A stretch of 64,000 nucleotides of DNA from Shewanella sp. AS1. Lineage in GTDB: Bacteria; Pseudomonadota; Gammaproteobacteria; Enterobacterales; Shewanellaceae. The DNA is taken from the NCBI RefSeq assembly GCF_021412565.1, contig NZ_JAKCLJ010000001.1:806001-870000 (forward strand), given 5' to 3'. The notes under the pieces are model-generated. The model had not been told where the DNA came from and did no database searches. It was given only the letters and a program-made list of their open reading frames with translations. Below, piece by piece: positions 55,557-64,000 of this stretch (positions within the stretch are counted from its first letter, which is position 1; each line of letters begins with the position of its first letter). The position numbers and the translations under genes are program-made.

Positions 55557-55648
55557 TGGTGCTACTGGAACGGGGTTTGTGGGCAAAACTTGACCGGGCG
55601 GCTTACTACCGTTTTATCGAGCAGTTTCTTGCTTCGGACGATGAATAA
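55556..55648 (+). pseudogene. Out-of-frame C-terminal part of the DUF1285 gene
   Basis: In the frame beginning at GTG 55556 (overlapping the TAG stop) the sequence reads VVLLERGLWAKLDRAAYYRF and ends at TAA 55646-55648. This matches the normal end of DUF1285 proteins. One extra base near GCGTAG (for example GCGGTAG) would join both parts. A single-base deletion or a sequencing error is likely; separate translation of 30 residues is less so. Confidence 0.7.
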
Positions 55649-55685
55649 ATGACTGGCTCATAATAATCATCTAGCCTAAGTTGTT

Positions 55686-55718
55686 ATTTGCTAAGAAGAT
55701 TGGTTTTTCTCAGCAAAT
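55686..55718. promoter_or_regulatory. Hairpin or operator before the MarR gene
   Basis: ATTTGCTAAGAA and TTCTCAGCAAAT are 11/12 complementary arms around nine bases. It lies about 80 bases before the MarR start and could be its autoregulatory site or a weak terminator of the ydiJ operon. Confidence 0.4.
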
Positions 55719-55795
55719 TTAGTTGGCTTTAGCCCTAGTTTCTTTAAGACCAAGTGGTAGTATTAATTTACAGCCTTGGATTTTGGAGGTGCCGA

Positions 55796-56212
55796 TTGAA
55801 GCATTATGAGAGTTTGGGGTATCTGGTATCTCATCTTAATATCGATCTGCAAAAGGCGTTGGATGAGCGCCTGAAACGCTATGAGCTAGATATTCGATTA
55901 TGGCCTGTGCTGTTTGCATTGTGGCAAGAGGAGGGGATCACTCAGACTGAGCTCTCTAAACGCTGTGATGTGGCCAATTATACTATGACGCGGTTACTCG
56001 ATCTGCTTCAGGTTAGGGGTCTGATCACACGTCATCAAGAAGCCGACAATCGTCGTGCTTTTCAAATCTTTCTTACCGATAACGCTAAAGCACTGGAGCA
56101 AGATTTAATTCGGGAAGCTGAGCGGGTAAATGAGCACTTCTTAGTGAGTCTAACCGATGAAGAAGCGCAGGTATTTATTAAACTACTAAATAAAATCAAT
56201 CGCTTGTCTTAA
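55796..56212 (+). CDS. MarR-family transcriptional regulator
   Basis: The protein has 138 residues starting with TTG 55796, chosen for GGAGG seven bases upstream; the open frame extends 14 codons further. It has the MarR winged-helix layout: an N-terminal dimer helix, ITQTELSKRCDVANYTMTRLLDLLQVRGLITRHQEADNRRAFQIFLT as recognition helix and wing, and a C-terminal dimer helix (VNEHFLVSLTDEEAQVFIKLLNKINR). Target and ligand are unknown. Its neighbours do not name an obvious target. Confidence 0.88.
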   Translation: MKHYESLGYLVSHLNIDLQKALDERLKRYELDIRLWPVLFALWQEEGITQTELSKRCDVANYTMTRLLDLLQVRGLITRHQEADNRRAFQIFLTDNAKALEQDLIREAERVNEHFLVSLTDEEAQVFIKLLNKINRLS

Positions 56213-56279
56213 ATTTTTCTGCTGTTTACGTCAATCAGAAAACCGTTTCTGACGACGAACTCGGTTCATTCAGGCTGGC

Positions 56280-56633
56280 TCAGAGTACCAGCAAACCCAA
56301 TGACACAGTGACGGCTAGCAGCACAGAGATGCTGAACACTTGCCGACTTTGCATCAGGTTCTGTTTTCCCTGTTTGATACTGGTGATCAGGCGGTTTTGT
56401 TTATAGATACGGCAGATCATCTGTTCGCTGCTGGGATCGATAAACAGCTGAAACTTGCAGGGATCACCATCGTGCAGTTTTATCTGATGCTCACTCTTGG
56501 GGCCAAAATTCAGTTTGCGCGAAACCCGCTTGCCGTTGACAAACACCTGCTCCAGTCCACACCAATCGCTGGCTCTTAGTTCGACGAGATCCTGATTAAA
56601 ATCATGTTTAAAGCATATCATTTTTACGTCCAT
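56280..56633 (-). CDS. Hypothetical protein with a C-terminal membrane anchor
   Basis: This 117-residue protein has a soluble N-terminal part (WCGLEQVFVNGKRVSRKLNFG near 24-44, CKFQLFIDPSSEQMICRIYK near 58-77). One hydrophobic helix (VFSISVLLAVTVSLGLLVL) lies at the very C-terminus, so it is probably tail-anchored. I do not recognise the family, although VFVNGKRVSRK resembles a small beta-barrel or FHA-like strand pair. The start may be ATG 56633 or ATG 56621. It is convergent with the MarR gene. Confidence 0.7.
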   Translation of the reverse strand: MDVKMICFKHDFNQDLVELRASDWCGLEQVFVNGKRVSRKLNFGPKSEHQIKLHDGDPCKFQLFIDPSSEQMICRIYKQNRLITSIKQGKQNLMQSRQVFSISVLLAVTVSLGLLVL

Positions 56634-56869
56634 CCACTGCTCAATGGGGTTTTAATTCAAGCAGAGGAATATGACATTTTCCAGTACGCTTTTATGAATA
56701 ATTGGTGTATTCATTTTATCTTGTTGGCGGGGCAGGAAATTTATTTTTGCTTAGGAAATGGGGCTAGGCTTTATCTTGGTTTGTATGAATAGGCCGTGTT
56801 TTGGCAGGTTTAATGTTAATGAATCGTGTTAATAAATAAGTTTTATATATCAGATATTTATTCTGAAAT

Positions 56870-56901
56870 AAAAAAGCCACCAATATGCTGGTGGCTTTTT
56901 T
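56870..56901 (-). terminator. Terminator of leucine dehydrogenase
   Basis: AAAAAAGCCACCA and TGGTGGCTTTTTT form a strong stem with runs on both sides, 26 bases beyond the dehydrogenase stop. Confidence 0.9.
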
Positions 56902-56926
56902 GTCTGCTTGCAATTAACGAAATTAA

Positions 56927-57964
56927 TTACAGGCCTGGTTTACCGTTAATGATTGCGCGCGCCATCTCATCGGCAACATCGGCCGTGGTGCGATTCTGCT
57001 CGTCAGACAGGCTAAAGATGCGAGTCAGTGTGTTGTAGATCTCTTCGACTTTGGCTCTTGAAGCTGCTTCATCATAGTTGCTTTCAAACGAGACATTGAT
57101 GATGCCGCCAGCGTTAATCACATAGTCAGGAGCATAAAGGATACCCAGCTCTTTGAGCTTTTCACCGTGACGCGCTTCGGCGAGCTGATTATTGGCACAA
57201 CCAGCAACGATAGTGGCCTTTAACAGAGGAATCGTGGTGTCATTGATCGTGGCACCCAGTGCACAAGGCGCATAGACATCGACATCTTGGTGATAAATAT
57301 CCTGAGGCGCGACAACAATAGCGCCAAATTCATTGGCGACTCTGTCCAGTGACTCTTGATGAATATCGGTAACGATAAGCTCGGCGCCTTCAGCGTGCAG
57401 ATGACGGCACAGGTAGTAACCCACATGGCCAACGCCCTGAACGGCGATTTTTAGCCCTTTAAGGCTATCCAGACCGCGCTGATGTTTTACCGCGGCTTTG
57501 ATACCCAGGTAGGTACCTAGTGCGGTGAATGGTGATGGATCGCCGCTCTTGCCTTCCAGACCGGCCATATAAGGGGTTTCTTGATGGGCAATCATGATAT
57601 CTGCAGTCGATACGCCTACATCTTCAGCGGAATAATATTTGCCGCCTAAGCTGTTGATGCAACGGCCAAAAGCTCTGAACAGGGCTTCACGATCTTGGGT
57701 TTTTGGATCGGCGATGATCACAGATTTACCGCCGCCCATGGTTAATCCCGCGAGAGCGTTCTTGTAGGTCATACCACGGGAAAGACGCAGCACGTCTGTT
57801 AAGGCTGCGTCATCTGATTCATAATTCCACATTCTGCACCCGCCAACGGCAGGGCCAAGGTTAGTGTTGTGGATTGCAATAATTGCACGTAAGCCACTTT
57901 CCTGGTCATGACAAAATACGACCTGTTCATGGTCGTCAAATGAGATGTGATTGAATACTGCCAC
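56927..57964 (-). CDS. ldh: Leucine dehydrogenase (Glu/Leu/Phe/Val dehydrogenase family)
   Basis: The protein has 345 residues from GTG 57964, which has GGAG nine bases upstream and gives the start AVFNHISFDDHEQVVFCHD. An ATG 14 codons earlier (58006) lacks a binding site. It has GPAVGGCRMW near 36, the catalytic lysine region GMTYKNALAGLTMGGGKSVI near 61-80, and the NAD fold with VQGVGHVGYYLC. It deaminates leucine and other branched-chain amino acids to oxo-acids. A TTACGTTAACGTAA palindrome 165 bases upstream may be a LiuR-type site, consistent with branched-chain catabolism. Confidence 0.9.
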   Translation of the reverse strand: MAVFNHISFDDHEQVVFCHDQESGLRAIIAIHNTNLGPAVGGCRMWNYESDDAALTDVLRLSRGMTYKNALAGLTMGGGKSVIIADPKTQDREALFRAFGRCINSLGGKYYSAEDVGVSTADIMIAHQETPYMAGLEGKSGDPSPFTALGTYLGIKAAVKHQRGLDSLKGLKIAVQGVGHVGYYLCRHLHAEGAELIVTDIHQESLDRVANEFGAIVVAPQDIYHQDVDVYAPCALGATINDTTIPLLKATIVAGCANNQLAEARHGEKLKELGILYAPDYVINAGGIINVSFESNYDEAASRAKVEEIYNTLTRIFSLSDEQNRTTADVADEMARAIINGKPGL

Positions 57965-58128
57965 TTCAGAGTTCTCCGCTTGGGATGTGTTGGAATGTAA
58001 GCGCATAGGGCAAATTTGCTTGATCTATGCTTGTTATACTTATTGCAGAACGATAACATTTAGCGATACTCTCAACAAAGTGAAGTTGAGTTTTAGTTGT
58101 GATCTCTGTGGCAATTTTGCTTTCCACT

Positions 58129-58142
58129 TTACGTTAACGTAA
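58129..58142. promoter_or_regulatory. Perfect 14-bp palindrome between ldh and the DUF4826 gene
   Basis: TTACGTTAACGTAA is fully palindromic. From memory it resembles the LiuR (MerR-family) operators that control branched-chain amino acid degradation in Shewanella. It lies upstream of leucine dehydrogenase (165 bases) and of the divergent gene (85 bases). Confidence 0.55.
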
Positions 58143-58226
58143 TGTCAATCGGTAAGGTCAAGCTAAGTTGCTGTAAATAAGAATAAAATTGAAATCACAA
58201 AAGCATGATAACAAATGGGAACTAGT

Positions 58227-58673
58227 ATGACAGAACAAGTATCTGAACAGGTTCAGCTTTCTGCTGAAGAGATTGAAGCCCGCACCCAGGAATGGGTGAA
58301 GGAACATTTTCAAAAGGCGAATCGTTTTCTTGCCGAAAAAGGGGTGATCCCAAGCAAAGTGATCCAGCAAGAGTGCCGTTATCTGGCGCCTCTGTTAGCG
58401 ATCTGGAAGATTGAATCTAAACAGCCTAAAGCGCAGACCTTCTGGGTGATGTCTGGCGATCTGCCGACAGATTATGTGGATGTGAATGTTGCCGCGACCG
58501 CCCGTGAGGCTCTGCGTCATTTCTCTATGATGTGGCAGCTAAAGGCAGAAAATCTGGTGCAATCTGGTGCGACGCAAGATCCAACCCAAGCTAAGTTTGC
58601 TCAGCTTCTGGTTTCCCGCGCCGAGAGTCTGTACCAAATTCATGGCGACGATAAGTTGTGGCGCGAGTCATAA
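58227..58673 (+). CDS. DUF4826 family protein
   Basis: The protein has 148 residues from ATG 58227 (GGGAA upstream); an ATG four codons earlier is possible. It is a soluble, helical protein. Conserved-looking segments are WVKEHFQKANRFLAEKGVIPSKVIQQECRYLAPLLAIWKI at about 24-63 and FWVMSGDLPTDYVDVNVAATAREALRHFSMMWQLKAE after it. It matches DUF4826, common in Shewanella and relatives, of unknown function. A terminator at 58693-58727 follows. Confidence 0.82.
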   Translation: MTEQVSEQVQLSAEEIEARTQEWVKEHFQKANRFLAEKGVIPSKVIQQECRYLAPLLAIWKIESKQPKAQTFWVMSGDLPTDYVDVNVAATAREALRHFSMMWQLKAENLVQSGATQDPTQAKFAQLLVSRAESLYQIHGDDKLWRES

Positions 58674-58692
58674 TCTCACCCGTTACTCAATC

Positions 58693-58727
58693 AAAAAGCC
58701 GCTTTAGTTAACTAAAGCGGCTTTTTT
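58693..58727. terminator. Bidirectional terminator between DUF4826 and roxA
   Basis: AAAAAGCCGCTTTAGT and ACTAAAGCGGCTTTTTT are complementary, with runs on both sides between two convergent genes. Confidence 0.92.
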
Positions 58728-58736
58728 GTTTTTCTG

Positions 58737-58787
58737 TTTATGAGTCTTGAACCTTTATGAGTCCTGAGCGTTTATGGGTCTTGAAAG
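58737..58787. repeat. Three 17-bp tandem repeats abutting the roxA stop codon
   Basis: Units 58737-58753, 58754-58770 and 58771-58787 share TTTATGAGTCTTGA with two to four mismatches. The roxA stop codon (58788-58790) follows at once on the plus-strand map. Confidence 0.8.
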
Positions 58788-59918
58788 TTAAGCAAGGTAG
58801 GCGTAGCCGCGATTGATAAGCCAAACAAAATAGTCACACACTTCCTTTTGCTGGCAGAGGTTGAGTGCCGCTTTATCGTCAAACAGGATCTGCTCAGCCA
58901 ATAGTTCTAAGGTCGACAGTTCAGTGTTCTCGAAGCTGTAAGTCTCGCCATTGATAAATAACCGCTTGTGATTATCTTGCTCAAGGCAGAGCACTTTCAG
59001 CCCGCCTATGCGTAACAGCTGCGCTCCCTCTTCAAATGCCTCGATAAGCTCCTGAGGGGTATGAGCTTCCTCGTCACTCTCGCACAAATCCAACTCGAAA
59101 CGATTCTGGCTGAGCAGTTGGCCTAAGACGGCCTGATAGTGCTCAGGCTCGCTCAGTAAGCTTTGCAATAGCTTGAGCATACCTTGCTGCTGCTCGCTAG
59201 ATACCAGTCCAGGATTGCTTGGCTCAGAGGTTGACATGAAACGTGTCAGGCCTGTGTTAGTGTCGATAAGGTGATCGGCAATGCTGCTTATCAGCTCCTG
59301 CTGGCTCGGCGCACGAAAACCTATGGAATAACTCAGCGCTGTCTCTATGGTTTCGCCTCTGTGAGGGAATCCAGGGGGAATATAGAGCATGTCTCCCTGT
59401 TCGAGCACGACATCGATAATGGGCTCGAAATCATCAATCAGGGCTGTGTGTGTATCGCCGCCTCTTGGTGAATAGTGCCCCTGAGGTCCTACCTTCCAGC
59501 GGCGCTTGCCACTGCCTTGCAGGAGAAACACATCATAGTTATCTATATGGGGGCCGACGCCACCGCCTGGTGTGGCAAATGACACCATTAGATCATCAAA
59601 ACGCCAGTCGGGAATAAAGCGAAAGGCGTCAACTAAAGGCTGAGAGTCGGGATACCAATGGTTAACTGCCTGCACCAGCAGCTGCCAGTTCGTTTCACCA
59701 AAGGGGGCGTAGTCTTCAATCGGTCCCTGGATGATTTTCCAGTTATCCTTTTGGGTCAGCACTATGCGTGATGCTATCTCCTCTTCACAGGCAAGCCCCG
59801 CCAGTTCCTCCGGCGAGATAGGATCTTCAAAGCGCTTAAATGCCCCTTTGAGCACCACAGGCTGTTTTTGCCAGTGCTGCTGTAAAAAAGCCTGTGGGTC
59901 GAAATCCGGAGTATACAT
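58788..59918 (-). CDS. roxA: Ribosomal protein L16 arginine hydroxylase (JmjC-type cupin)
   Basis: The protein has 376 residues from ATG 59918; a TTG five codons earlier is in frame. It has the JmjC core with iron ligands in PHIDNYDVFLLQ (His-x-Asp near 125-127) and the third His in YIPPGFPHRGET near 187. The N-terminal start is FDPQAFLQQHWQKQPVVLKGAF, and a C-terminal winged-helix region completes RoxA/YcfD. It hydroxylates an arginine of L16 using 2-oxoglutarate and oxygen. It is downstream of purB, separated by a terminator at 59985-60020. Confidence 0.92.
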   Translation of the reverse strand: MYTPDFDPQAFLQQHWQKQPVVLKGAFKRFEDPISPEELAGLACEEEIASRIVLTQKDNWKIIQGPIEDYAPFGETNWQLLVQAVNHWYPDSQPLVDAFRFIPDWRFDDLMVSFATPGGGVGPHIDNYDVFLLQGSGKRRWKVGPQGHYSPRGGDTHTALIDDFEPIIDVVLEQGDMLYIPPGFPHRGETIETALSYSIGFRAPSQQELISSIADHLIDTNTGLTRFMSTSEPSNPGLVSSEQQQGMLKLLQSLLSEPEHYQAVLGQLLSQNRFELDLCESDEEAHTPQELIEAFEEGAQLLRIGGLKVLCLEQDNHKRLFINGETYSFENTELSTLELLAEQILFDDKAALNLCQQKEVCDYFVWLINRGYAYLA

Positions 59919-59984
59919 AGCTAGATATCTCAAAAGTTGCAGTGCGAAAGCGGGAAGATTTTGTATCAGTAAGCAGTATAAGCA

Positions 59985-60020
59985 GAAATAATAAAGGCGG
60001 TAAGTGTGACTTACCGCCTT
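59985..60020 (-). terminator. Terminator of purB
   Basis: Read on the minus strand, AAGGCGGTAAG and CTTACCGCCTT form a perfect 11-bp stem followed by TATTATTTC. Confidence 0.82.
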
Positions 60021-60046
60021 AACGCATTTTATGCTTTCAAGCTGAC

Positions 60047-61450
<1,404 letters not shown>

Positions 61451-62068
61451 TTATAGGGTCAGACTGTTATTTGCGACATCGACAATGGATTTACGTGAGA
61501 AGACAAGGTGTCTACGCTTGCCCCCTAACTGACGCCAGAGCACTGCGCTGCGCATAGCCGCCAGCAGCAGGGCACGGATCTTTTGTTGTACTAATGTCTG
61601 CTTTAAAAATTCGGGATTACCTGAGATCTGAATCTTGGGCCCGAGCTCGCTGATAATATCGCTGTAGATGCCGGCAAAGTTGGCGATCACCTGATCGTCG
61701 GTAATGGCAAAATGGTGTAACTGGCGATGCACTTGATTGATGCGCTCGGCTAGCATGCCAAGGGCGCTGGATGAGCGGGACAGCTTACGCTCGAGGGCGA
61801 GAATGCCAATCAGGTAGCGAGTGATCTCGACATCTTTTTGTTTATCGTCACCCAGCTGATTCACGATAAGCTGGTAGCCCTGATTCAGGGCGGCCTTGTC
61901 GCGATAGACGTCGCTGGTATTGTCGGGATTGGTCACTAAAATGCTATTGAGACTGGCAGCCAGGGCATCAGTGTCACCCTGGCCATGTCTGGCAACGCGT
62001 TGCACTTGGGCTATGGCCTGCAAGATCCCGGCAAAGGCCATGGTTCTGTCTATGATAGCTTGGTTCAC
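61451..62068 (-). CDS. hflD: HflD homologue
   Basis: This 205-residue protein shows the family features [20 protein letters not shown] at about 11-30, [19 protein letters not shown] near 84-102, and [34 protein letters not shown]-like C-terminus. HflD is a membrane-associated protein first known from control of lambda lysogeny. Its normal role is unclear, but the gene is nearly always between mnmA and purB, as here. Confidence 0.93.
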   Translation of the reverse strand: MNQAIIDRTMAFAGILQAIAQVQRVARHGQGDTDALAASLNSILVTNPDNTSDVYRDKAALNQGYQLIVNQLGDDKQKDVEITRYLIGILALERKLSRSSSALGMLAERINQVHRQLHHFAITDDQVIANFAGIYSDIISELGPKIQISGNPEFLKQTLVQQKIRALLLAAMRSAVLWRQLGGKRRHLVFSRKSIVDVANNSLTL

Positions 62069-62114
62069 GTGTTACTCTCTTACTCTGTTATTCAGTTCTA
62101 TTTTATCGACGAGA

Positions 62115-63227
62115 TTATTTTATCAGTGAATCTATGATGCCGCCGCCGAGGCAGACTTCACCGTCGTAAAACACCGCCGATTGTCCTGGGGTCACGGCCG
62201 CAACCGGATGCTCAAACAGCACCTTGATACGATCTTCGCCTTCATAGGTGAGGGTGCAAGGCACATCCTGCTGGCGATACCGGGTCTTGACTGTGATTGA
62301 GGCACCATCGGCAGGGCCTTTTCTGTCGACCCAGTGCAGCTGATCGGCATAGAAGCCATCTGACATCAGACGGGGATGATTTCCGCCCTGACCGACGACC
62401 AATACGTTACGCTCAAGATCTTTATCGACCACGTACCAGGGGTCGTCATTGCTGTTTTTCATGCCGCCTATGCCAAGGCCTTTACGCTGACCTAAGGTGT
62501 GGTACATCAAGCCTTGATGTTCACCTATGACTTCACCCTCGGCAGTCTCGATCTTACCTGGCTGCGCGGGCAGGAAGGTCTGTAGGAAATCGGTAAATTT
62601 ACGCTCGCCGATAAAACAGATCCCTGTGCTGTCTTTCTTATCGTGGGTGATAAGTCCCATCTCTTTGGCAATTTCTCTGACCTGGCTTTTTTCCAGCTCG
62701 CCGACAGGAAACAGTGAGCGGGCTATTTGCTCATGGCTCAGGGTATAGAGGAAATAGCTCTGATCTTTATTACCATCTAGGCCGCGTAACATCTGGCTCT
62801 GGCCCGATGCATCGCTGCGACGGACATAGTGTCCCATAGCGATATAGTCTGCATCGAGGATCTCATCGGCAAACTCTAGGAAGGCTTTGAATTTGATCTC
62901 TTTATTGCACATGATATCTGGGTTGGGTGTGCGCCCCGCTTTATATTCGGCAAGGAAATATTCGAACACATTGTCCCAATATTCGGCGGCAAAATTGACC
63001 GTGTGCAGCTTGATGCCTAATTTGTCACAAACGGCCTGGGCATCCTTTAAGTCTTCTGCGGCGGCGCAATACTCGTCGGTATCGTCCTCTTCCCAGTTTT
63101 TCATGAACAGGCCTTCAACTCGATAGCCCTGTTGCATTAACAGATAGGCAGAAACTGATGAATCAACACCACCGGACATGCCGACGATGACTTTTTTACC
63201 CTGTGGATTGGAGTCGATTTGTGCCAT
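62115..63227 (-). CDS. mnmA: tRNA 2-thiouridylase
   Basis: This 370-residue protein has the PP-loop [16 protein letters not shown] at about 15-30 and the paired catalytic cysteines Cys107 ([11 protein letters not shown]) and Cys204 ([11 protein letters not shown]). [17 protein letters not shown] and a C-terminal beta-barrel ([14 protein letters not shown]) follow. It puts sulfur on U34 of tRNAs for Lys, Glu and Gln. It is followed by hflD after 46 bases. Confidence 0.97.
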   Translation of the reverse strand: MAQIDSNPQGKKVIVGMSGGVDSSVSAYLLMQQGYRVEGLFMKNWEEDDTDEYCAAAEDLKDAQAVCDKLGIKLHTVNFAAEYWDNVFEYFLAEYKAGRTPNPDIMCNKEIKFKAFLEFADEILDADYIAMGHYVRRSDASGQSQMLRGLDGNKDQSYFLYTLSHEQIARSLFPVGELEKSQVREIAKEMGLITHDKKDSTGICFIGERKFTDFLQTFLPAQPGKIETAEGEVIGEHQGLMYHTLGQRKGLGIGGMKNSNDDPWYVVDKDLERNVLVVGQGGNHPRLMSDGFYADQLHWVDRKGPADGASITVKTRYRQQDVPCTLTYEGEDRIKVLFEHPVAAVTPGQSAVFYDGEVCLGGGIIDSLIK

Positions 63228-63317
63228 AAAGCCTTTAAACCATTAAAAATTAAGTGCGACGGCCAAGTCTGGCGGGCTAAGTATAGATGGCCCAGAGTTG
63301 TGCTGGCTCGCAAGTTT

Positions 63318-63355
63318 ACTCGTTAAATTACCCGCCACTCGTTAACTTACACGCT
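63318..63355. repeat. Tandem 19-bp repeat, two copies
   Basis: Two adjacent units beginning ACTCGTTAA at 63318-63336 and 63337-63355 are alike at most positions. They lie in the gap between nudJ and mnmA. Confidence 0.7.
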
Positions 63356-63515
63356 TCTTTAGTTCGCGAAGTGAGTCGCTAACCACCGCTTAGCAATAGG
63401 AGCTGCGCCAGATGCTTGATATGCCGTATCTGCGGGGGCGTATTCTATCACGCATTATTCATGGTAGCTAACTTGAGTGCAGAACTATTGGCTGTATTAG
63501 ATGAAAATTGTTTTC

Positions 63516-64000
63516 CTAAAGAAACTGGCTATCTATGATTTCGGCTGGAAAGCTTTTGCCCGACAGTTGATCGAGAATGCACTGCAGCACTAAGGGGCTT
63601 CTGAGCTTTGCGCCTAAGGCTTTTATCTCATCGAGGCTCAACCAGAGGGCGCGCTGAATCGCCTTATCCTGTGGTTTGGGCGGGATTGGCGCGTCCAGTT
63701 CACAAAAATAACTGAAGCGCAGGAAGGCGAGTTCAGGATTGGCCTGAAACTGATAGATGCGGATGAGGGAAAGGTCATCGACCCTAAGCCCTGTTTCTTC
63801 AAACACCTCGCGTTTACAGGCATCAATTAGGGATTCTTTGGCCTCAAGGTGACCTGCGGGTTGGTTATATCTTAGCTGACCGTCGATAATCTCCTCCACC
63901 ATTAGGTATTTATCCTGGCTTTTCATCACGCAGGCCACAGTGACATTGGGTTTATATCGTGGCTTTTGGTTTTGTGGCTTTGGGTTTAGAGGTTTTGGGG
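63516..64000 (-). CDS. nudJ: Nudix hydrolase NudJ, 5' end outside the window
   Basis: The frame stays open to the right edge, so the start is not seen; 161 residues are visible. The Nudix box is GHLEAKESLIDACKREVFEETGLRV, preceded by VTVACVMKSQDKYLMVEE and NQPAGHLE as in NudJ. E. coli NudJ starts just before this segment. Here a Pro/Lys/Asn/Gln-rich stretch (NPKPQNQKPRYKPN) leads further upstream, an unusual extension or a late start. NudJ hydrolyses nucleoside di- and triphosphates and thiamine pyrimidine pyrophosphate. The order nudJ-mnmA-hflD-purB is standard. Confidence 0.88.
   Translation of the reverse strand, partial: PKPLNPKPQNQKPRYKPNVTVACVMKSQDKYLMVEEIIDGQLRYNQPAGHLEAKESLIDACKREVFEETGLRVDDLSLIRIYQFQANPELAFLRFSYFCELDAPIPPKPQDKAIQRALWLSLDEIKALGAKLRSPLVLQCILDQLSGKSFPAEIIDSQFL

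Overview
This window is a chromosomal segment of a marine gammaproteobacterium, most likely Shewanella. The inference rests on gene content and order: a DUF3450-TtpC-ExbB-ExbD-TonB-TPR operon, acs divergent from a CrbS-type sensor kinase, a DUF3010 protein, YibL, RraB, leucine dehydrogenase, and nudJ-mnmA-hflD-purB next to roxA. No rRNA, tRNA, CRISPR array, intact insertion sequence or prophage is visible. Most genes are moderately GC-rich. Two stretches stand out as AT-rich or repeat-rich: about 250-2,420 and 39,250-40,950.

Layout. 1-195: 3' end of a TonB-dependent receptor. 259-2,422: an AT-rich methyltransferase gene and 1.2 kb without genes. 2,423-7,375: a six-gene TonB2-type energy-transduction operon. 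7,462-12,787: a degenerate GGDEF protein, a DUF885 lipoprotein, ppiC, a GNAT enzyme, an S4 protein, rraB, a TSUP transporter and a small Cys-rich protein. 13,013-17,196: sbcDC. 17,447-22,419: an M23 endopeptidase, a YgjP-like metalloprotein, DUF3010, a DEAD-box helicase and a RssA-like patatin. 22,621-25,418: nrdDG with a recognisable upstream control region (an FNR/EtrA-like site and two NrdR boxes). 25,502-27,509: yibL, ribA and two small genes. 27,682-32,663: a minus-strand operon for an RND pump, its adaptor, a DUF2892 membrane protein and a periplasmic rhodanese. 32,989-38,545: acs and, divergently, the transporter-like sensor kinase crbS. 38,596-40,953: a FAH-family hydrolase, then a repeat-rich gap holding one integron-type gene cassette with an attC site. 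40,954-45,774: a PuuB-like oxidase, DUF3185, a LysR regulator, and frmA-frmB for formaldehyde detoxification. 45,850-48,472: a CrbR/ErdR-like response regulator, a thioesterase and a Trp-type DAHP synthase. 48,669-51,977: divergent ppsR/ppsA. 52,081-56,633: ydiJ, a frameshifted DUF1285 gene, a MarR regulator and a small membrane protein. 56,927-64,000: leucine dehydrogenase, DUF4826, roxA, purB, hflD, mnmA and nudJ, which runs off the window.

How the genes connect. Acetate and C2-C3 metabolism recurs: acs, its probable controllers CrbS and CrbR, PEP synthase with its regulator, and the YdiJ 2-hydroxyacid oxidase. The nrdDG promoter combines an oxygen sensor site and a ribonucleotide-pool repressor site. 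The TonB2 operon would power outer-membrane receptors such as the one at the left edge.

The observations most worth a second look are: the lone attC cassette; a recurring pattern of short degenerate tandem repeats at or across the 3' ends of genes; the DUF1285 frameshift; the RND-DUF2892-rhodanese operon; and several strong palindromes in promoters (upstream of the TonB2 operon, between acs and crbS, upstream of the CrbR-like gene and upstream of leucine dehydrogenase). I found no clear new defence or mobile system.
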